A stretch of 64,000 nucleotides of DNA. Origin: Pontibacter arcticus (GTDB lineage: Bacteria > Bacteroidota > Bacteroidia > Cytophagales > Hymenobacteraceae). Below, piece after piece: positions 18,347 to 27,426 of the stretch. The position numbers and the translations under genes are program-made. Position 1 is the first letter of the stretch. Each line of letters opens with the position of its first letter. A model generated the notes under the pieces. The model was not told the origin of the DNA. It saw only the letters and a list, made by a program, of their open reading frames with translations, and ran no database searches. Location of the stretch: the NCBI RefSeq assembly GCF_003284895.1, contig NZ_QMDV01000001.1, positions 771,080 to 835,079 of the forward strand, in the 5' to 3' direction.

Positions 18347-18952
18347 TCAGGTTTTTATGTACCGGAAAGTGAGGTTGATGCGTTCGCTAATGGGTTTTGT
18401 TGTTTTAGGTAAACTGTGCAGCCAGTTGCGTTGCGTAGCGCCCTGCATTAAAAGTAAACTGCCATTTGTTAAGTTTATACTTAACGGTTTTAGATCTTTG
18501 TTGATGCGGTGCCTGAAGCTAAATCTTCGTTCGGCCCCGAAACTGATGCTGGCTATGCCTGGTTGCAACCCCAGTTCCTGTTCATTATCGGAGTGCCAGC
18601 CCATGCTATCCTGCCCGGAGCGGTAGCGGTTTAGCAGCACGCTATTATAGTGCTGCCCGGTAATCTTTTCAATTTTTGATTTTAATTGCAGCAATACCGG
18701 TGCCCAGGGTTGCGGTTCGTTTTTTAACCCGGAATACGTATAACTTTTATCGCCGTACCAGGCGGTAAGGCGGGGCATGGGCAGATCACGGCCAAACAAT
18801 TTTATACTTTCCTGTTTCCAGTTTATACTTTGTGAAAGTTCTGCAAAGTATAAATCGCTCTCTTCCGGCGTAAAAAAATCCGGTATAAAGTATACTTCCG
18901 CATCGGGCAGTTTGAGTTTATACTTCGTTAAGTCCAGGGATTTCTCAGGCAT
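18347..18952 (-). CDS. AlkB-like Fe(II)/2-oxoglutarate-dependent dioxygenase
   Basis: Probable DNA/RNA dealkylation repair enzyme (ALKBH2/3-like group). A 201-residue protein with the metal ligands in HSDNEQEL (His and Asp of HxD) and a distal His in NWLHSLPKT. The 2-oxoglutarate-binding Arg pair lies in ERINLTFR at the C-terminus; RFSFRHR is also typical. It differs from E. coli AlkB in size and N-terminus. It sits 89 bp from kmo and 27 bp from the antiporter gene, so co-transcription with the latter is likely, but no functional link to tryptophan breakdown is apparent. Confidence 0.85.
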   Translation of the reverse strand: MPEKSLDLTKYKLKLPDAEVYFIPDFFTPEESDLYFAELSQSINWKQESIKLFGRDLPMPRLTAWYGDKSYTYSGLKNEPQPWAPVLLQLKSKIEKITGQHYNSVLLNRYRSGQDSMGWHSDNEQELGLQPGIASISFGAERRFSFRHRINKDLKPLSINLTNGSLLLMQGATQRNWLHSLPKTTKPISERINLTFRYIKT

Positions 18953-18979
18953 GGCAACAGGCGGTAAAGCATTTTAAAC

Positions 18980-20257
18980 TCATAACTCTTCTGGTGTCTG
19001 GTCGGTCTCCAGTACGGGGCGCCCCTCCTGCTTCCGTTCTTTATCCAGGCCACGGATAGCCCACGATGCTGTTATGCCATGCAAAATGATCGATACCATC
19101 ACCACAAACCCGACAATAGACCATAACTGGCCGGCTTCTGCAAATTCGGCTTCATCCAGGGCAAAAGAAAGGTAAAAAAATGACCCAATGCCGCGAATAC
19201 CGAAAAAGCTGATAGCCAGTTTTTCTTTTAAAGTAGAATAAGTACCTAAAAGGCTTGGAAAGGTAGTAAGAGGCCTGATAATAAAAAGGAAAGCCAACCC
19301 AACCAAAGCGCCCTGCCAGGTCAGGTACTCGAGTATACCTGTTACAATGCTGCCGCCAAATAACACCAGCAAAATCACCATCAGGATACGCTCGACCTGG
19401 TTAATGAAGTCGTGCATCTTGGTATGGTACTCGTGCTCTTCCTCCTGGCTGCTCATGGTAAGAGCCGCTACAAATACAGCGATAAAGCCATAGCCATGCG
19501 CCAGTTCAGTTATACCATACGTAACCAGTGTAGCTGATAGTGCCAGAAAGGCATCTGTTGCTTCCGGGAACTTGGTTTTTTTGGGCAGCTTAAAGATCAG
19601 GTATGCCAGGATGCGCCCGATCAGATAACCAATCACAACGCCGGCAATTACTTTGTATAACAGGTCATATAAGAACCAATCCTGAAACCAACCTGTACTG
19701 CTACCACCGGCCGCAACAGCCAGCACTATAGCAAGCCAGGTAAACGGAAAAGCAGAACCATCGTTCAGGCCAGCTTCTGCTGTAAGCGAAAAACGCACAA
19801 CGTCTTCTTCTGCATCATCTGGCGGGCCTACCTGCACCTCTTCGGCCAATACAGGGTCTGTTGGGGCAAGTACAGCACCAAGCAAAACAGCAGCAGCCAA
19901 CGAAAACCCCAATATGCTCCATCCCAGAAAAGCCAGCACTGCTATACACAACAGCATGGTTATACTTACCAGCCGCAACGGAATTCGCCAGTTCTTTAAA
20001 CTGAACTTGCGCCTTATTTTTAAGCCTGTACCCATCAGGGAAACGATCACGCTCATTTCCGTAAGCCGGACTACGTAACTTTCGCGCCAAAGCGGGTCCG
20101 GAGAAGGCAGGTCTACCCTGAACAGGTACAGCAGCATACCCAGCAACAAGTAGACTACGGGATAAGAGATGTATGTTTTTTCCATGATCTTGGGCACCCA
20201 GGCCATGGAAAGGGCAGCTATACCTAATACTGTAATTGCAACTATATAATCATCCAT
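18980..20257 (-). CDS. Cation:proton antiporter (CPA1/NhaP family)
   Basis: Integral membrane Na+(or K+)/H+ exchanger with about 12 transmembrane helices and 425 residues. The two hallmark membrane motifs are present: APTDPVLAEE near residue 132 and LTAEAGLNDGSAFPF near residue 163, whose Asp is the ion site in NhaP proteins. The C-terminal ~20 residues are charged and cytoplasmic; there is no regulatory RCK domain. It is 186 bp from a second antiporter in the same orientation, perhaps one salt/pH homeostasis unit. Confidence 0.88.
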   Translation of the reverse strand: MDDYIVAITVLGIAALSMAWVPKIMEKTYISYPVVYLLLGMLLYLFRVDLPSPDPLWRESYVVRLTEMSVIVSLMGTGLKIRRKFSLKNWRIPLRLVSITMLLCIAVLAFLGWSILGFSLAAAVLLGAVLAPTDPVLAEEVQVGPPDDAEEDVVRFSLTAEAGLNDGSAFPFTWLAIVLAVAAGGSSTGWFQDWFLYDLLYKVIAGVVIGYLIGRILAYLIFKLPKKTKFPEATDAFLALSATLVTYGITELAHGYGFIAVFVAALTMSSQEEEHEYHTKMHDFINQVERILMVILLVLFGGSIVTGILEYLTWQGALVGLAFLFIIRPLTTFPSLLGTYSTLKEKLAISFFGIRGIGSFFYLSFALDEAEFAEAGQLWSIVGFVVMVSIILHGITASWAIRGLDKERKQEGRPVLETDQTPEEL

Positions 20258-20443
20258 TTTATGCTTCCTTTATCAGTATTAAGGCAGTTGCTTTATAGTA
20301 AGAACCGATACCTGATAAAAAGCATACTTTTCTACAGCCCCCTTTGTTACACATCTTCCGGATTCATACTTTGTAAAATACAAAAAGCTGGTACCAAGAG
20401 GGCCGGCCTTTGTGGTTAGTATAACAAGGGTTACGACAGTTGT

Positions 20444-21913
20444 TCAGCTCATTTCGTAGCCAAGCACCTGGTTAATGGTATGAAGTTCTTCGTCATTGTC
20501 CGTCATTACAAACAGCACATCCCCTGCTTCTAATACGGTAGCTCCGTTTGGCGTCAGAAATTTTTTGTTGCGGTTGATAAGTACGATCAGCGTGCCTTTC
20601 GGAAAGTGCAGATCAACCAACGATTTTCCTACAGCTGTACTGTCTGGGTTTACGCGTATCTCTGTCAACTCATTTTTAATGTCGTACTCCATTTCCAGCT
20701 CAAACTGGTGCTTCTTCAGTTTCTTATCCTGCTCACTCAGGTTAAGCCATTTGGCTACCAGGGTTAAGGTTGTCCCCTGCAGCATAACAGAAGTAAGTAC
20801 AATAAAGAACACTACATTAAAGATGGTTCCGGATTTCTCTACACCGGCAATAAGCGGGTAGGTTGCAAACACAATGGGCACAGCACCCCGCAACCCAACC
20901 CACGAAATGTATAGTTTATCCTGTAGCGTGTTTCTGAAGAAAGCCATACTTATAAAAACACTTACAGGCCGCGCTATAAAAATCAGGAAAGTAGAGATAA
21001 GTACTCCTACACCTATTACAGGCACAATCTCAGACGGGAACACCAGCAGCCCCAATGTAAGGAACATCAGGATCTGCATAAGCCAGGCCAGCGCATCGTA
21101 AAAGCGGGTAAGGCTGCGCTTGTGTATAAAGTTGCGGTTACCCAGCATTACGCCTGCAATGTAAATAGCCAGAAAGCCGTTGCCATTTACAAGGGTGGTG
21201 AATGCATAAGTAAAAATAACCATCGCCAGCGTAAGTGCCGGATAGAGCCCCTCCTGCTCCAGTTTAATGCGATTGATGGTAAAGGTCATAAGGCGGCCCA
21301 TTACAATACCGGATAACGCCCCGATACTCATCTGCAAAAAGAACATCGGCACCAGGCTCCACAAACTGGCATCAGCGTTTATAACTAGGTACGTAAAGCT
21401 AACGGTCAGGAAATAAGCCATGGGGTCGTTACTCCCGGATTCGAACTCGAGGGTAGGCCGCAGGTTATTTTTAAGACTGATGTTTTTGGAACGAAGTATG
21501 GAAAACACAGCTGCCGCATCCGTAGAAGATACAATGGAGCCCAGCAACAGACTTTCCAGCAAAGTTAGGTCTGTGATGTAATACACAAAACTGCCCAGCA
21601 GCATCGCCGTGATCAGTACGCCTAACGTGGCAAGTGTAACGCCCCGCCAAAGAATGGGTTTTGTACTTTCCCAGCGGGTATCGAGGCCACCGGAAAAAAG
21701 TATAATGATCAGGGCAATGGTACCCAGCGATTGTGCTGACTTGGCATCATCAAAATGGATATTGCCGATACCCTCGGAGCCAGCCAGCATGCCAACGCCC
21801 AGAAATAAGAGGAGCGCCGGCACACCAAAACGACCCAGGCTTTTGCTTATAAAAATACTGGCAAAAAGCAGAATCGAAACTCCGAGCAGTATATTATCAA
21901 AGGATATATTCAT
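20444..21913 (-). CDS. Potassium/proton antiporter (NhaP2/CvrA type) with RCK_C domain
   Basis: A 489-residue protein with an Na/H exchanger membrane domain to about residue 395 and a C-terminal TrkA-C (RCK_C) regulatory domain (GTLIVLINRNKKFLTPNGATVLEAGDVL is split across residues ~440-470). Membrane motifs are SSTDAAAVFSIL and ESGSNDPMAYFL. RCK_C domains usually bind nucleotides or ions and gate transport; proteins of this layout are annotated as K+/H+ antiporters. It stands between kynU and the first antiporter and is likely unrelated to kynurenine metabolism. Confidence 0.9.
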   Translation of the reverse strand: MNISFDNILLGVSILLFASIFISKSLGRFGVPALLLFLGVGMLAGSEGIGNIHFDDAKSAQSLGTIALIIILFSGGLDTRWESTKPILWRGVTLATLGVLITAMLLGSFVYYITDLTLLESLLLGSIVSSTDAAAVFSILRSKNISLKNNLRPTLEFESGSNDPMAYFLTVSFTYLVINADASLWSLVPMFFLQMSIGALSGIVMGRLMTFTINRIKLEQEGLYPALTLAMVIFTYAFTTLVNGNGFLAIYIAGVMLGNRNFIHKRSLTRFYDALAWLMQILMFLTLGLLVFPSEIVPVIGVGVLISTFLIFIARPVSVFISMAFFRNTLQDKLYISWVGLRGAVPIVFATYPLIAGVEKSGTIFNVVFFIVLTSVMLQGTTLTLVAKWLNLSEQDKKLKKHQFELEMEYDIKNELTEIRVNPDSTAVGKSLVDLHFPKGTLIVLINRNKKFLTPNGATVLEAGDVLFVMTDNDEELHTINQVLGYEMS

Positions 21914-22126
21914 TTGCTTGTCTTATACCTGTAATTTTCCGGCACAACGATAGCAGCCAAGCTAGCCTTGTGCCGGAAGTATACTTACAGCAGACACTTC
22001 AGTATAAATCTCCTGTCAGTTTTGTATGCCTGTGTTTACTAGGTAACAGCTTAAACTGTTCAGCTTTACCTTTGGATGATTGAATCGCCAACCGAATGAA
22101 AGTATACTTCCAGATTGGAGAACAGC

Positions 22127-23398
22127 TTACTTCTGCAGGCACTCGTGCAATATCTCGGAGAAGCGGTATACTTCCTCAAAACTATTGTACAAAGGTGTAG
22201 GCGCAACGCGTATTACGTTCGGTTCACGGTAATCCACGATAATTCCTGCTTCCATTAATTTGTTAAAAAGCAGTTTGGCATCTTTTTTTACAAGTATGGA
22301 AATCTGGGCCCCACGGGCTTTGGGGTCGCGCGGCGTAATCATCTCCATCACCTCGTTGCCTGCATGCACATCATCGATGAGGTACTCCAAATAACCGGTC
22401 AGTTTTTCGCTTTTCAGGCGCATATTCTCTATTCCGGCTTCATCAAAAATCTCCAGCGACGCACGGTGTACGGCCATCGGCAAAATCTGTCCGTTGCTTA
22501 CCTGCCAGCCTTCGGCGCCTGGCATCGGCATAAAGCCTTTGCGCATTTTAAAACGCTCTTTTGCGTCATGTCCCCACCAGCCGGCAAAGCGCGGCAAATC
22601 CGGGTTGTTGGCGTGGCGCTCGTGCACAAACACACCCGACGTGCCGCCCGGACCCGAGTTCAAGTATTTATACGTACACCAAACCGCAAAATCCACATCC
22701 CAATCGTGCAGCTTTACAGGTATATTTCCGGCAGCATGTGCTAAGTCGAACCCAACTACAGCACCAGCCTCATGCCCGGCTTTGGTAATGGCTTCCATGT
22801 CGAATACCTGACCGGTGTAGTAGTTAATACCGCCCATCATGACCAGCGCCAGCTCCTCGGCATTGTCTTTTATACTTTGCAGGATATCTTCGGTGCGCAG
22901 CGTGTGTTCGCCTTCTCTGGGGGCAAGTTCAATTACAGCTTCATCCGGGTTGTACCCATGGAAACGGGTTTGTGTCTCGAGGGCATATTGATCGGATGGG
23001 AAAGCGCCTGCTTCGGTAATAATCTTATAACGCTTGCCTTCGGGCCTGTAAAAAGACACCAGCATCAGGTGCAGGTTTACGGTCAGTTGGTTCATGATCA
23101 CTACTTCTTCCGGCTTTGCTCCTACTACGCGCGCCGCACCGCCAGCCAGCAACTCATGGTAGTTAAACCACGGCTCGTTGCCTTTAAAGTGCCCTTCTAC
23201 TGCCAGGTTTGCCCATTTATACATTTCGTTATCGATGTACATCTGTGCTGACTTTGGCTGCAGCCCAAGCGAGTTTCCACAGAAATAAATAGCGTCCTGT
23301 TTGTTTACCTGAGGTGCGTAAAAGCGTTCTTTAAAATAACGTAGCGGGTCCTGCTGATCCTGTTCCTGTGCAAAGGCAAGTGTGTTCTGGTAGTTCAT
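22127..23398 (-). CDS. kynU: Kynureninase
   Basis: PLP enzyme cleaving (3-hydroxy)kynurenine to (3-hydroxy)anthranilate and alanine. The 423-residue protein has the IYFCGNSLGLQPKSA N-terminal motif, the GFDLAHAAGN segment (Asp contacting the PLP ring) and the lysine in CTYKYLNSGPGG that binds PLP. It is followed on the minus strand, after a 389-bp gap, by the ACMSD-to-kynU intergenic repeat. Together with kmo it yields the substrate of the dioxygenase at 25400-25921. Confidence 0.95.
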   Translation of the reverse strand: MNYQNTLAFAQEQDQQDPLRYFKERFYAPQVNKQDAIYFCGNSLGLQPKSAQMYIDNEMYKWANLAVEGHFKGNEPWFNYHELLAGGAARVVGAKPEEVVIMNQLTVNLHLMLVSFYRPEGKRYKIITEAGAFPSDQYALETQTRFHGYNPDEAVIELAPREGEHTLRTEDILQSIKDNAEELALVMMGGINYYTGQVFDMEAITKAGHEAGAVVGFDLAHAAGNIPVKLHDWDVDFAVWCTYKYLNSGPGGTSGVFVHERHANNPDLPRFAGWWGHDAKERFKMRKGFMPMPGAEGWQVSNGQILPMAVHRASLEIFDEAGIENMRLKSEKLTGYLEYLIDDVHAGNEVMEMITPRDPKARGAQISILVKKDAKLLFNKLMEAGIIVDYREPNVIRVAPTPLYNSFEEVYRFSEILHECLQK

Positions 23399-23612
23399 GG
23401 TGGTGTTGAGGTTATACTTCAGGCTGCCGGGGCAGCTTAGGTTTAGTTTGTTTTGTGCTGCGAAGTTAAGGTTTTACGGCCCGGATTTTCCGAACCAACA
23501 GCTGTAAAAGGCAAAAGTTTATGCTTGTGTTCGTATTGTCGTTTCTTTCTTCCTTAATATTACTACTACTGTTTTATAGTTTACCTTCCCGCTCCAAGCC
23601 CGCGAGGGCTCG

Positions 23613-23726
23613 TCCTTGGGTTGCGTGCTGTGTATTGAAGCTGCCGGGGGTAGGGGCCCTCTTTCGGCTGCGCCTGTAGGCTGCCCTTACGGGCACCGCA
23701 TCAATACAAGGCACTTAACCCAAGGA
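23613..23726. repeat. Imperfect 26-bp inverted repeat between ACMSD and kynU
   Basis: Arms 23613-23638 and 23701-23726 agree at about 22 of 26 positions. The 62-bp interior is GC-rich and locally palindromic (GGGGCCCTC, GCCCTTACGGGC). This is the main content of the 389-bp gene-free stretch 23399-23787; it resembles an intergenic palindromic unit and not a terminator (no T-run). Confidence 0.55.
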
Positions 23727-23787
23727 CTGGGATCAATTTCAATAGTACAAGCTTTTATTATTTTAAAGGAAGTATAATTTACTAATG

Positions 23788-24849
23788 CTACGCTTTCACG
23801 AACTGTTCTTTTTTCAGGTTGAGCCATTCTAAAGCCGTGCCGCTTAACAGGCGTTCTTTTGTAGCCAGGTCGTAAGGCATGGATTCGATAAGTTTGCCGG
23901 GTTCGAGTTCGCCAAGCGGAAAAGGATAATCGGTGCCGAGGGCAATGCTGTTGGCGCCAACAAGGTTAACTAAATAATCGAGCGCCTGCGGGTCGTGTAC
24001 CAGCGAATCAAAATAAAATTTACCTAAATACTCGCGCGGGTTTACGTTATTATCCACAGCACAAAGATCCGGGCGAACTTCAAAACCATGCGCTATGCGG
24101 CCAATGGTAGCCGGAAACGAACCGCCTCCATGCGCAAAAGCAACGCGCAGTTTAGGCAAGCGCTCCAGCACACCGCCAAAAATCATGGAGCAAATGGCAA
24201 CTGTCGTTTCGGCAGGCATGCCCACAAGCCACGGCATCCAGAATTTGTTTGTCCGATCTTTGCCCAGCATATCCCAGGGGTGTATAAAAACGGCAGCGCC
24301 TAGTTCCTGGGCAGCTTCAAAAATAGGGAAAAGTCTAGCTTCATCGAGGTTGCAACCGTTAATGTTGGTTCCGATCTGAATGCCGGCCATACCCAGTTCT
24401 TTTATGCAACGCTCCAGTTCTTTTATAGCAAGGTCAGTATCCTGCATGGGCAGCGTGCCGAGGCCGATAAAACGATCCGGATAATCAGCTACAATGCCGG
24501 CAATGTGGTCGTTCAGTAACTTGGAAAGGTCATAGGTATGTTCGGGTTTGGCCCAGTAGTTAAACATAACCGGCACCGTAGAAAGAACCTGTACACCAAC
24601 TTTATGCTGCCCGCATTCGTGCATGCGTACTTTCGGGTCCCAGCAGTTGTCCTGTATCTCGCGGAAGAACTTGTCGTCCATCATCATACGGGCGCAGCAG
24701 GGTTTGTGATGCTCCAGCCGTACAAAGCCACCGTAGCCATACCGTTCGCGCAGGTTGGGCCAGGTGGCCGGCAAAATGTGCGTGTGTATATCGATCTTCA
24801 GCAGGTTGCTGTCAGTAAGTACAGGTGTGGTTGTTGTAAGCTTTTGCAT
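23788..24849 (-). CDS. 2-amino-3-carboxymuconate-6-semialdehyde decarboxylase (ACMSD)
   Basis: Amidohydrolase-fold zinc decarboxylase that converts ACMS, the product of 3-hydroxyanthranilate dioxygenase, to 2-aminomuconate semialdehyde. This diverts carbon from quinolinate/NAD synthesis to catabolism. The 353-residue protein has the HxH pair in DIHTHILP (residues 22 and 24), His residues in VFIHPWDM and AFAHGGGSFP, and the Asp in LGTDYPFP, the family metal and catalytic set. The start precedes the HxH motif by 21 residues, slightly longer than usual. Confidence 0.93.
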   Translation of the reverse strand: MQKLTTTTPVLTDSNLLKIDIHTHILPATWPNLRERYGYGGFVRLEHHKPCCARMMMDDKFFREIQDNCWDPKVRMHECGQHKVGVQVLSTVPVMFNYWAKPEHTYDLSKLLNDHIAGIVADYPDRFIGLGTLPMQDTDLAIKELERCIKELGMAGIQIGTNINGCNLDEARLFPIFEAAQELGAAVFIHPWDMLGKDRTNKFWMPWLVGMPAETTVAICSMIFGGVLERLPKLRVAFAHGGGSFPATIGRIAHGFEVRPDLCAVDNNVNPREYLGKFYFDSLVHDPQALDYLVNLVGANSIALGTDYPFPLGELEPGKLIESMPYDLATKERLLSGTALEWLNLKKEQFVKA

Positions 24850-25005
24850 GTAAAGTAAGGGGCCAAACAGGCACCCGAATTGTGTACGACCGGAAAAAGC
24901 AATCCAACAATATACACATTTATACTTTCAGTACATACAAGGTTAGTTTGATTGTTGATTTCTGGATTGTTGGATTACTGGATTGTTGAAGTATAAAAAC
25001 AATTT

Positions 25006-25315
25006 CTACCGCGAGTTTGAGCGAAGCGGTAACTTGTGGTTGTGCATGATGCAAGCTTTCAACTTGCTTTCTGCGACAGCAGGAAAAGTACTCTTGCAGA
25101 AACAGTTATTGAGTTTTGTCATCCTGTTAAGGATCCTGGTAATGAGTTGCAGGTAATTCACAAGATCCTTCCAGGATGACAGGAAGAAAAGCAGTTCTTA
25201 TACTTTCCACTACCAAGTATATGCTATTGCAGCCATTGCTTCTGCGAAGCAATGAAGTCTCAGACTTCTATTTATATTCTACCACAAGTTACCGCTGCGC
25301 TCAAACTTGCGGTAG
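25006..25315. repeat. MITE-like element, copy 1 (34-bp terminal inverted repeats)
   Basis: The terminal repeats (25006-25039 and 25282-25315) match at 32 of 34 positions. The interior holds nested hairpins: a GTCATCCTG palindrome (25118-25135 / 25164-25180), AGAAGTCTGAGACTTCT and TTGCTTCGCAGAAGCAA. The whole unit is related, in inverted orientation, to 52631-52982. There is no coding potential. It fills most of the 550-bp gap 24850-25399; 24850-25005 shows nothing recognisable. Confidence 0.75.
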
Positions 25316-25399
25316 GTTATCATACTCATCACAGAAATTATAGTTCAGACAAAAAATCCTGAAAATTATTTTTAATCCTGAAAATCCTGATTCAGACAA

Positions 25400-25921
25400 T
25401 TATTTCGCAGGTGGCTGCAGCACATCGCCACATTTGTTGCAGGTACGTTTCTGCTCATCTTCCCAGAAGTTGTTCATGATAACCGGGAGTTGCGTTACGA
25501 TATTGGTTATTTCGGTAAAATCTTCGTGCAGCTTATTTCCGCAATTTTCGCAGAACCACATAAAACCGTCTTTCTCCCCTTCGCGGCGGTAGCGTTCCAT
25601 TACCAGACCTACCGTATTAGCTGGCCGTTGAGGCGAATGCGGCACGCGGGGCGGCAGCAGGAAAATTTCGCCTTCTTTTATCGGAATATCAACCGGTTTG
25701 CCATCCTCAATTATTTTCAGAACGATGTCGCCTTCCAGCTGGTAAAAGAATTCCTCGCCTTCGTCGTAATGGTAATCTTTACGGGCGTTCGGGCCGCCTA
25801 CGATCATTACAATAAAATCGTCGTTGTCTTTAAACACCTGCTGGTTGCCTACAGGCGGTTTCAGTAAGTGGCGGTGTTCGTCTATCCACTGCTTAAAGTT
25901 GAAAGGTCGTTGTATGGCCAT
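25400..25921 (-). CDS. nbaC: 3-hydroxyanthranilate 3,4-dioxygenase
   Basis: Fe(II) cupin enzyme opening the ring of 3-hydroxyanthranilate to give ACMS. The 173-residue size is that of bacterial enzymes. Metal ligands are apparent in HYDEGEEFFYQ (His and Glu) and VPHSPQRP (His). The C-terminal rubredoxin-like iron site is intact as two pairs, CENC and CNKC. The gene is divergent from the SDR gene with about 120 bp between them, a likely control region for the pathway. The symbol nbaC is used as in bacterial gene lists; haaO is a synonym. Confidence 0.94.
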   Translation of the reverse strand: MAIQRPFNFKQWIDEHRHLLKPPVGNQQVFKDNDDFIVMIVGGPNARKDYHYDEGEEFFYQLEGDIVLKIIEDGKPVDIPIKEGEIFLLPPRVPHSPQRPANTVGLVMERYRREGEKDGFMWFCENCGNKLHEDFTEITNIVTQLPVIMNNFWEDEQKRTCNKCGDVLQPPAK

Positions 25922-26041
25922 TGTTCTGCTGTTTTAAGTTGGTAGCCTGAAAGTACGTAAAAGTGACTAAAGTTGATAGCTCGATTATATACTTCCGGCT
26001 TTTTGCGCGTTAAGTTTGTATCGTTTTATGTACTTTTACTT

Positions 26042-26830
26042 ATGGATCTTAACCTGAAAAATAAACGCGCCATGGTGTGCGGAAGCACGCAGGGCATTGG
26101 CAAAGCCATCGCTGTTGAACTGGCCCAACTGGGTGCCAGCATTACACTTGTTGCCCGCAACGAAGCTAAACTGAAAGAAACTGCAGAAGAACTGGATACA
26201 CAAGCCGGACAGCAGCACGAATATATTGTAGCCGATTTCTCGGAACCATACGAGCTTAACATACGCGTACAGGCCTACCTGAAGCAACGCCCTGAAGTAC
26301 ATATTCTGGTAAATAACACCGGCGGCCCTGCTGGCGGACCAATAACAGAAGCCATTTCTGATGAGTTTATCAATGCTTTTAACCAGCACCTGATCGCGAA
26401 CCACCTGCTGGCAAAAGCAGTAGTGCCTGCCATGAAAGAGGCAAAGTATGGCCGCATCATCAACATCATCAGCACTTCCGTTAAACAACCGTTAAATGGG
26501 TTAGGCGTATCGAACACCATTCGCGGAGCAGTGGCCAGCTGGGCTAAAACAATGGCAAATGAGCTGGGTGCGTTTGGCATTACAGTTAATAATGTGTTGC
26601 CGGGCTCCACAAAAACAAGCCGTATTTATTCTATTATTGATAGCAAAGCTGCCAAATCCGGCCAGAGCGCAGAAGATGTGCAACAGCAAATGGAAGCCGA
26701 AGTACCAGCCCGCCGTTTTGCAGAACCGGAAGAAGTTGCCGCCGCTGCCGCTTTCCTGGCCTCACCTGCTGCTGCTTATATCAATGGTATAAATTTACCG
26801 GTTGATGGTGGTAGAACGGGTTCTTTGTAA
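26042..26830 (+). CDS. SDR-like protein lacking the catalytic Tyr/Lys
   Basis: A 262-residue short-chain dehydrogenase/reductase fold with the nucleotide motif CGSTQGIGKAI and the structural NNTGG motif. Where catalytic SDRs carry YxxxK, this protein reads SNTIRGAV, so Tyr is Ser and Lys is Arg; the preceding Ser (ISTS) remains. This matches the conserved-domain subgroup described as BKR-like SDRs without a perfect catalytic tetrad. It is 9 bp upstream of a lipoprotein gene and then the aldehyde dehydrogenase. A role in kynurenine catabolism is suggested only by position. Start at 26042 by alignment to family N-termini. Confidence 0.85.
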   Translation: MDLNLKNKRAMVCGSTQGIGKAIAVELAQLGASITLVARNEAKLKETAEELDTQAGQQHEYIVADFSEPYELNIRVQAYLKQRPEVHILVNNTGGPAGGPITEAISDEFINAFNQHLIANHLLAKAVVPAMKEAKYGRIINIISTSVKQPLNGLGVSNTIRGAVASWAKTMANELGAFGITVNNVLPGSTKTSRIYSIIDSKAAKSGQSAEDVQQQMEAEVPARRFAEPEEVAAAAAFLASPAAAYINGINLPVDGGRTGSL

Positions 26831-26838
26831 GTGAGCAT

Positions 26839-27408
26839 ATGTTCAATAATATTAAGCGCAACTTTATATTTTTTAAGCACAGAGTTCAATATTTGATATA
26901 CACTTTTTTGCTTTTAACCCTCTGTACTGCTTGTGATGTCAGAAATGAAGTAAAAAAATCTATATCGGTAGAATATTCTACTTTAGATTCTACTATTGCT
27001 GTCATACCCTATGATACAGCATACTATTGGATTTTTAAAGATGCAGAAGCTGCTCATTTAACGAAAGATGATTTTGAGAATATAGAACTTGTTCTTAACG
27101 GTTGCATTAAGAAATACAATAGTAAGTATGATAGTGTTGCTAATAGACTAAAGATTGACTACCCATGGTATAAGCTTAAAAAAGAAAAATACTTTATCGA
27201 ACTTAAAAACTACAAGAGGCAGTATGTAGCTGTCACAAATAGCAATGGACAAAAAGTAGTCTGGGCTAACTTCTTTTGTCACTCATTTCATGATAATTGG
27301 CGAGAAAGTATTGTAATGTTTAGCGATGGAGGCAACTGTTACTTTAAGCTCAAAATCAATCTTGCTACAAAAGAATGTTATGAATTGAGAGTAAATGGAG
27401 AAGCCTAA
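26839..27408 (+). CDS. AT-rich orphan lipoprotein inserted between SDR and ALDH genes
   Basis: A 189-residue predicted lipoprotein. After a short basic N-terminus, a hydrophobic segment ends in the lipobox LCTAC. The rest is Lys/Tyr/Asp/Asn-rich with no recognised domain. The sequence is visibly richer in A+T than every neighbour, with codons such as AAA, AAT, TTT and ATA predominating, and it lacks the AAGTATA/TATACTT motif common elsewhere. Spacing is tight (9 bp before, 18 bp after), so it is probably co-transcribed. Acquisition by horizontal transfer is a reasonable inference. Confidence 0.7.
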   Translation: MFNNIKRNFIFFKHRVQYLIYTFLLLTLCTACDVRNEVKKSISVEYSTLDSTIAVIPYDTAYYWIFKDAEAAHLTKDDFENIELVLNGCIKKYNSKYDSVANRLKIDYPWYKLKKEKYFIELKNYKRQYVAVTNSNGQKVVWANFFCHSFHDNWRESIVMFSDGGNCYFKLKINLATKECYELRVNGEA

Positions 27409-27426
27409 AAAAACTTATTAATTGTA

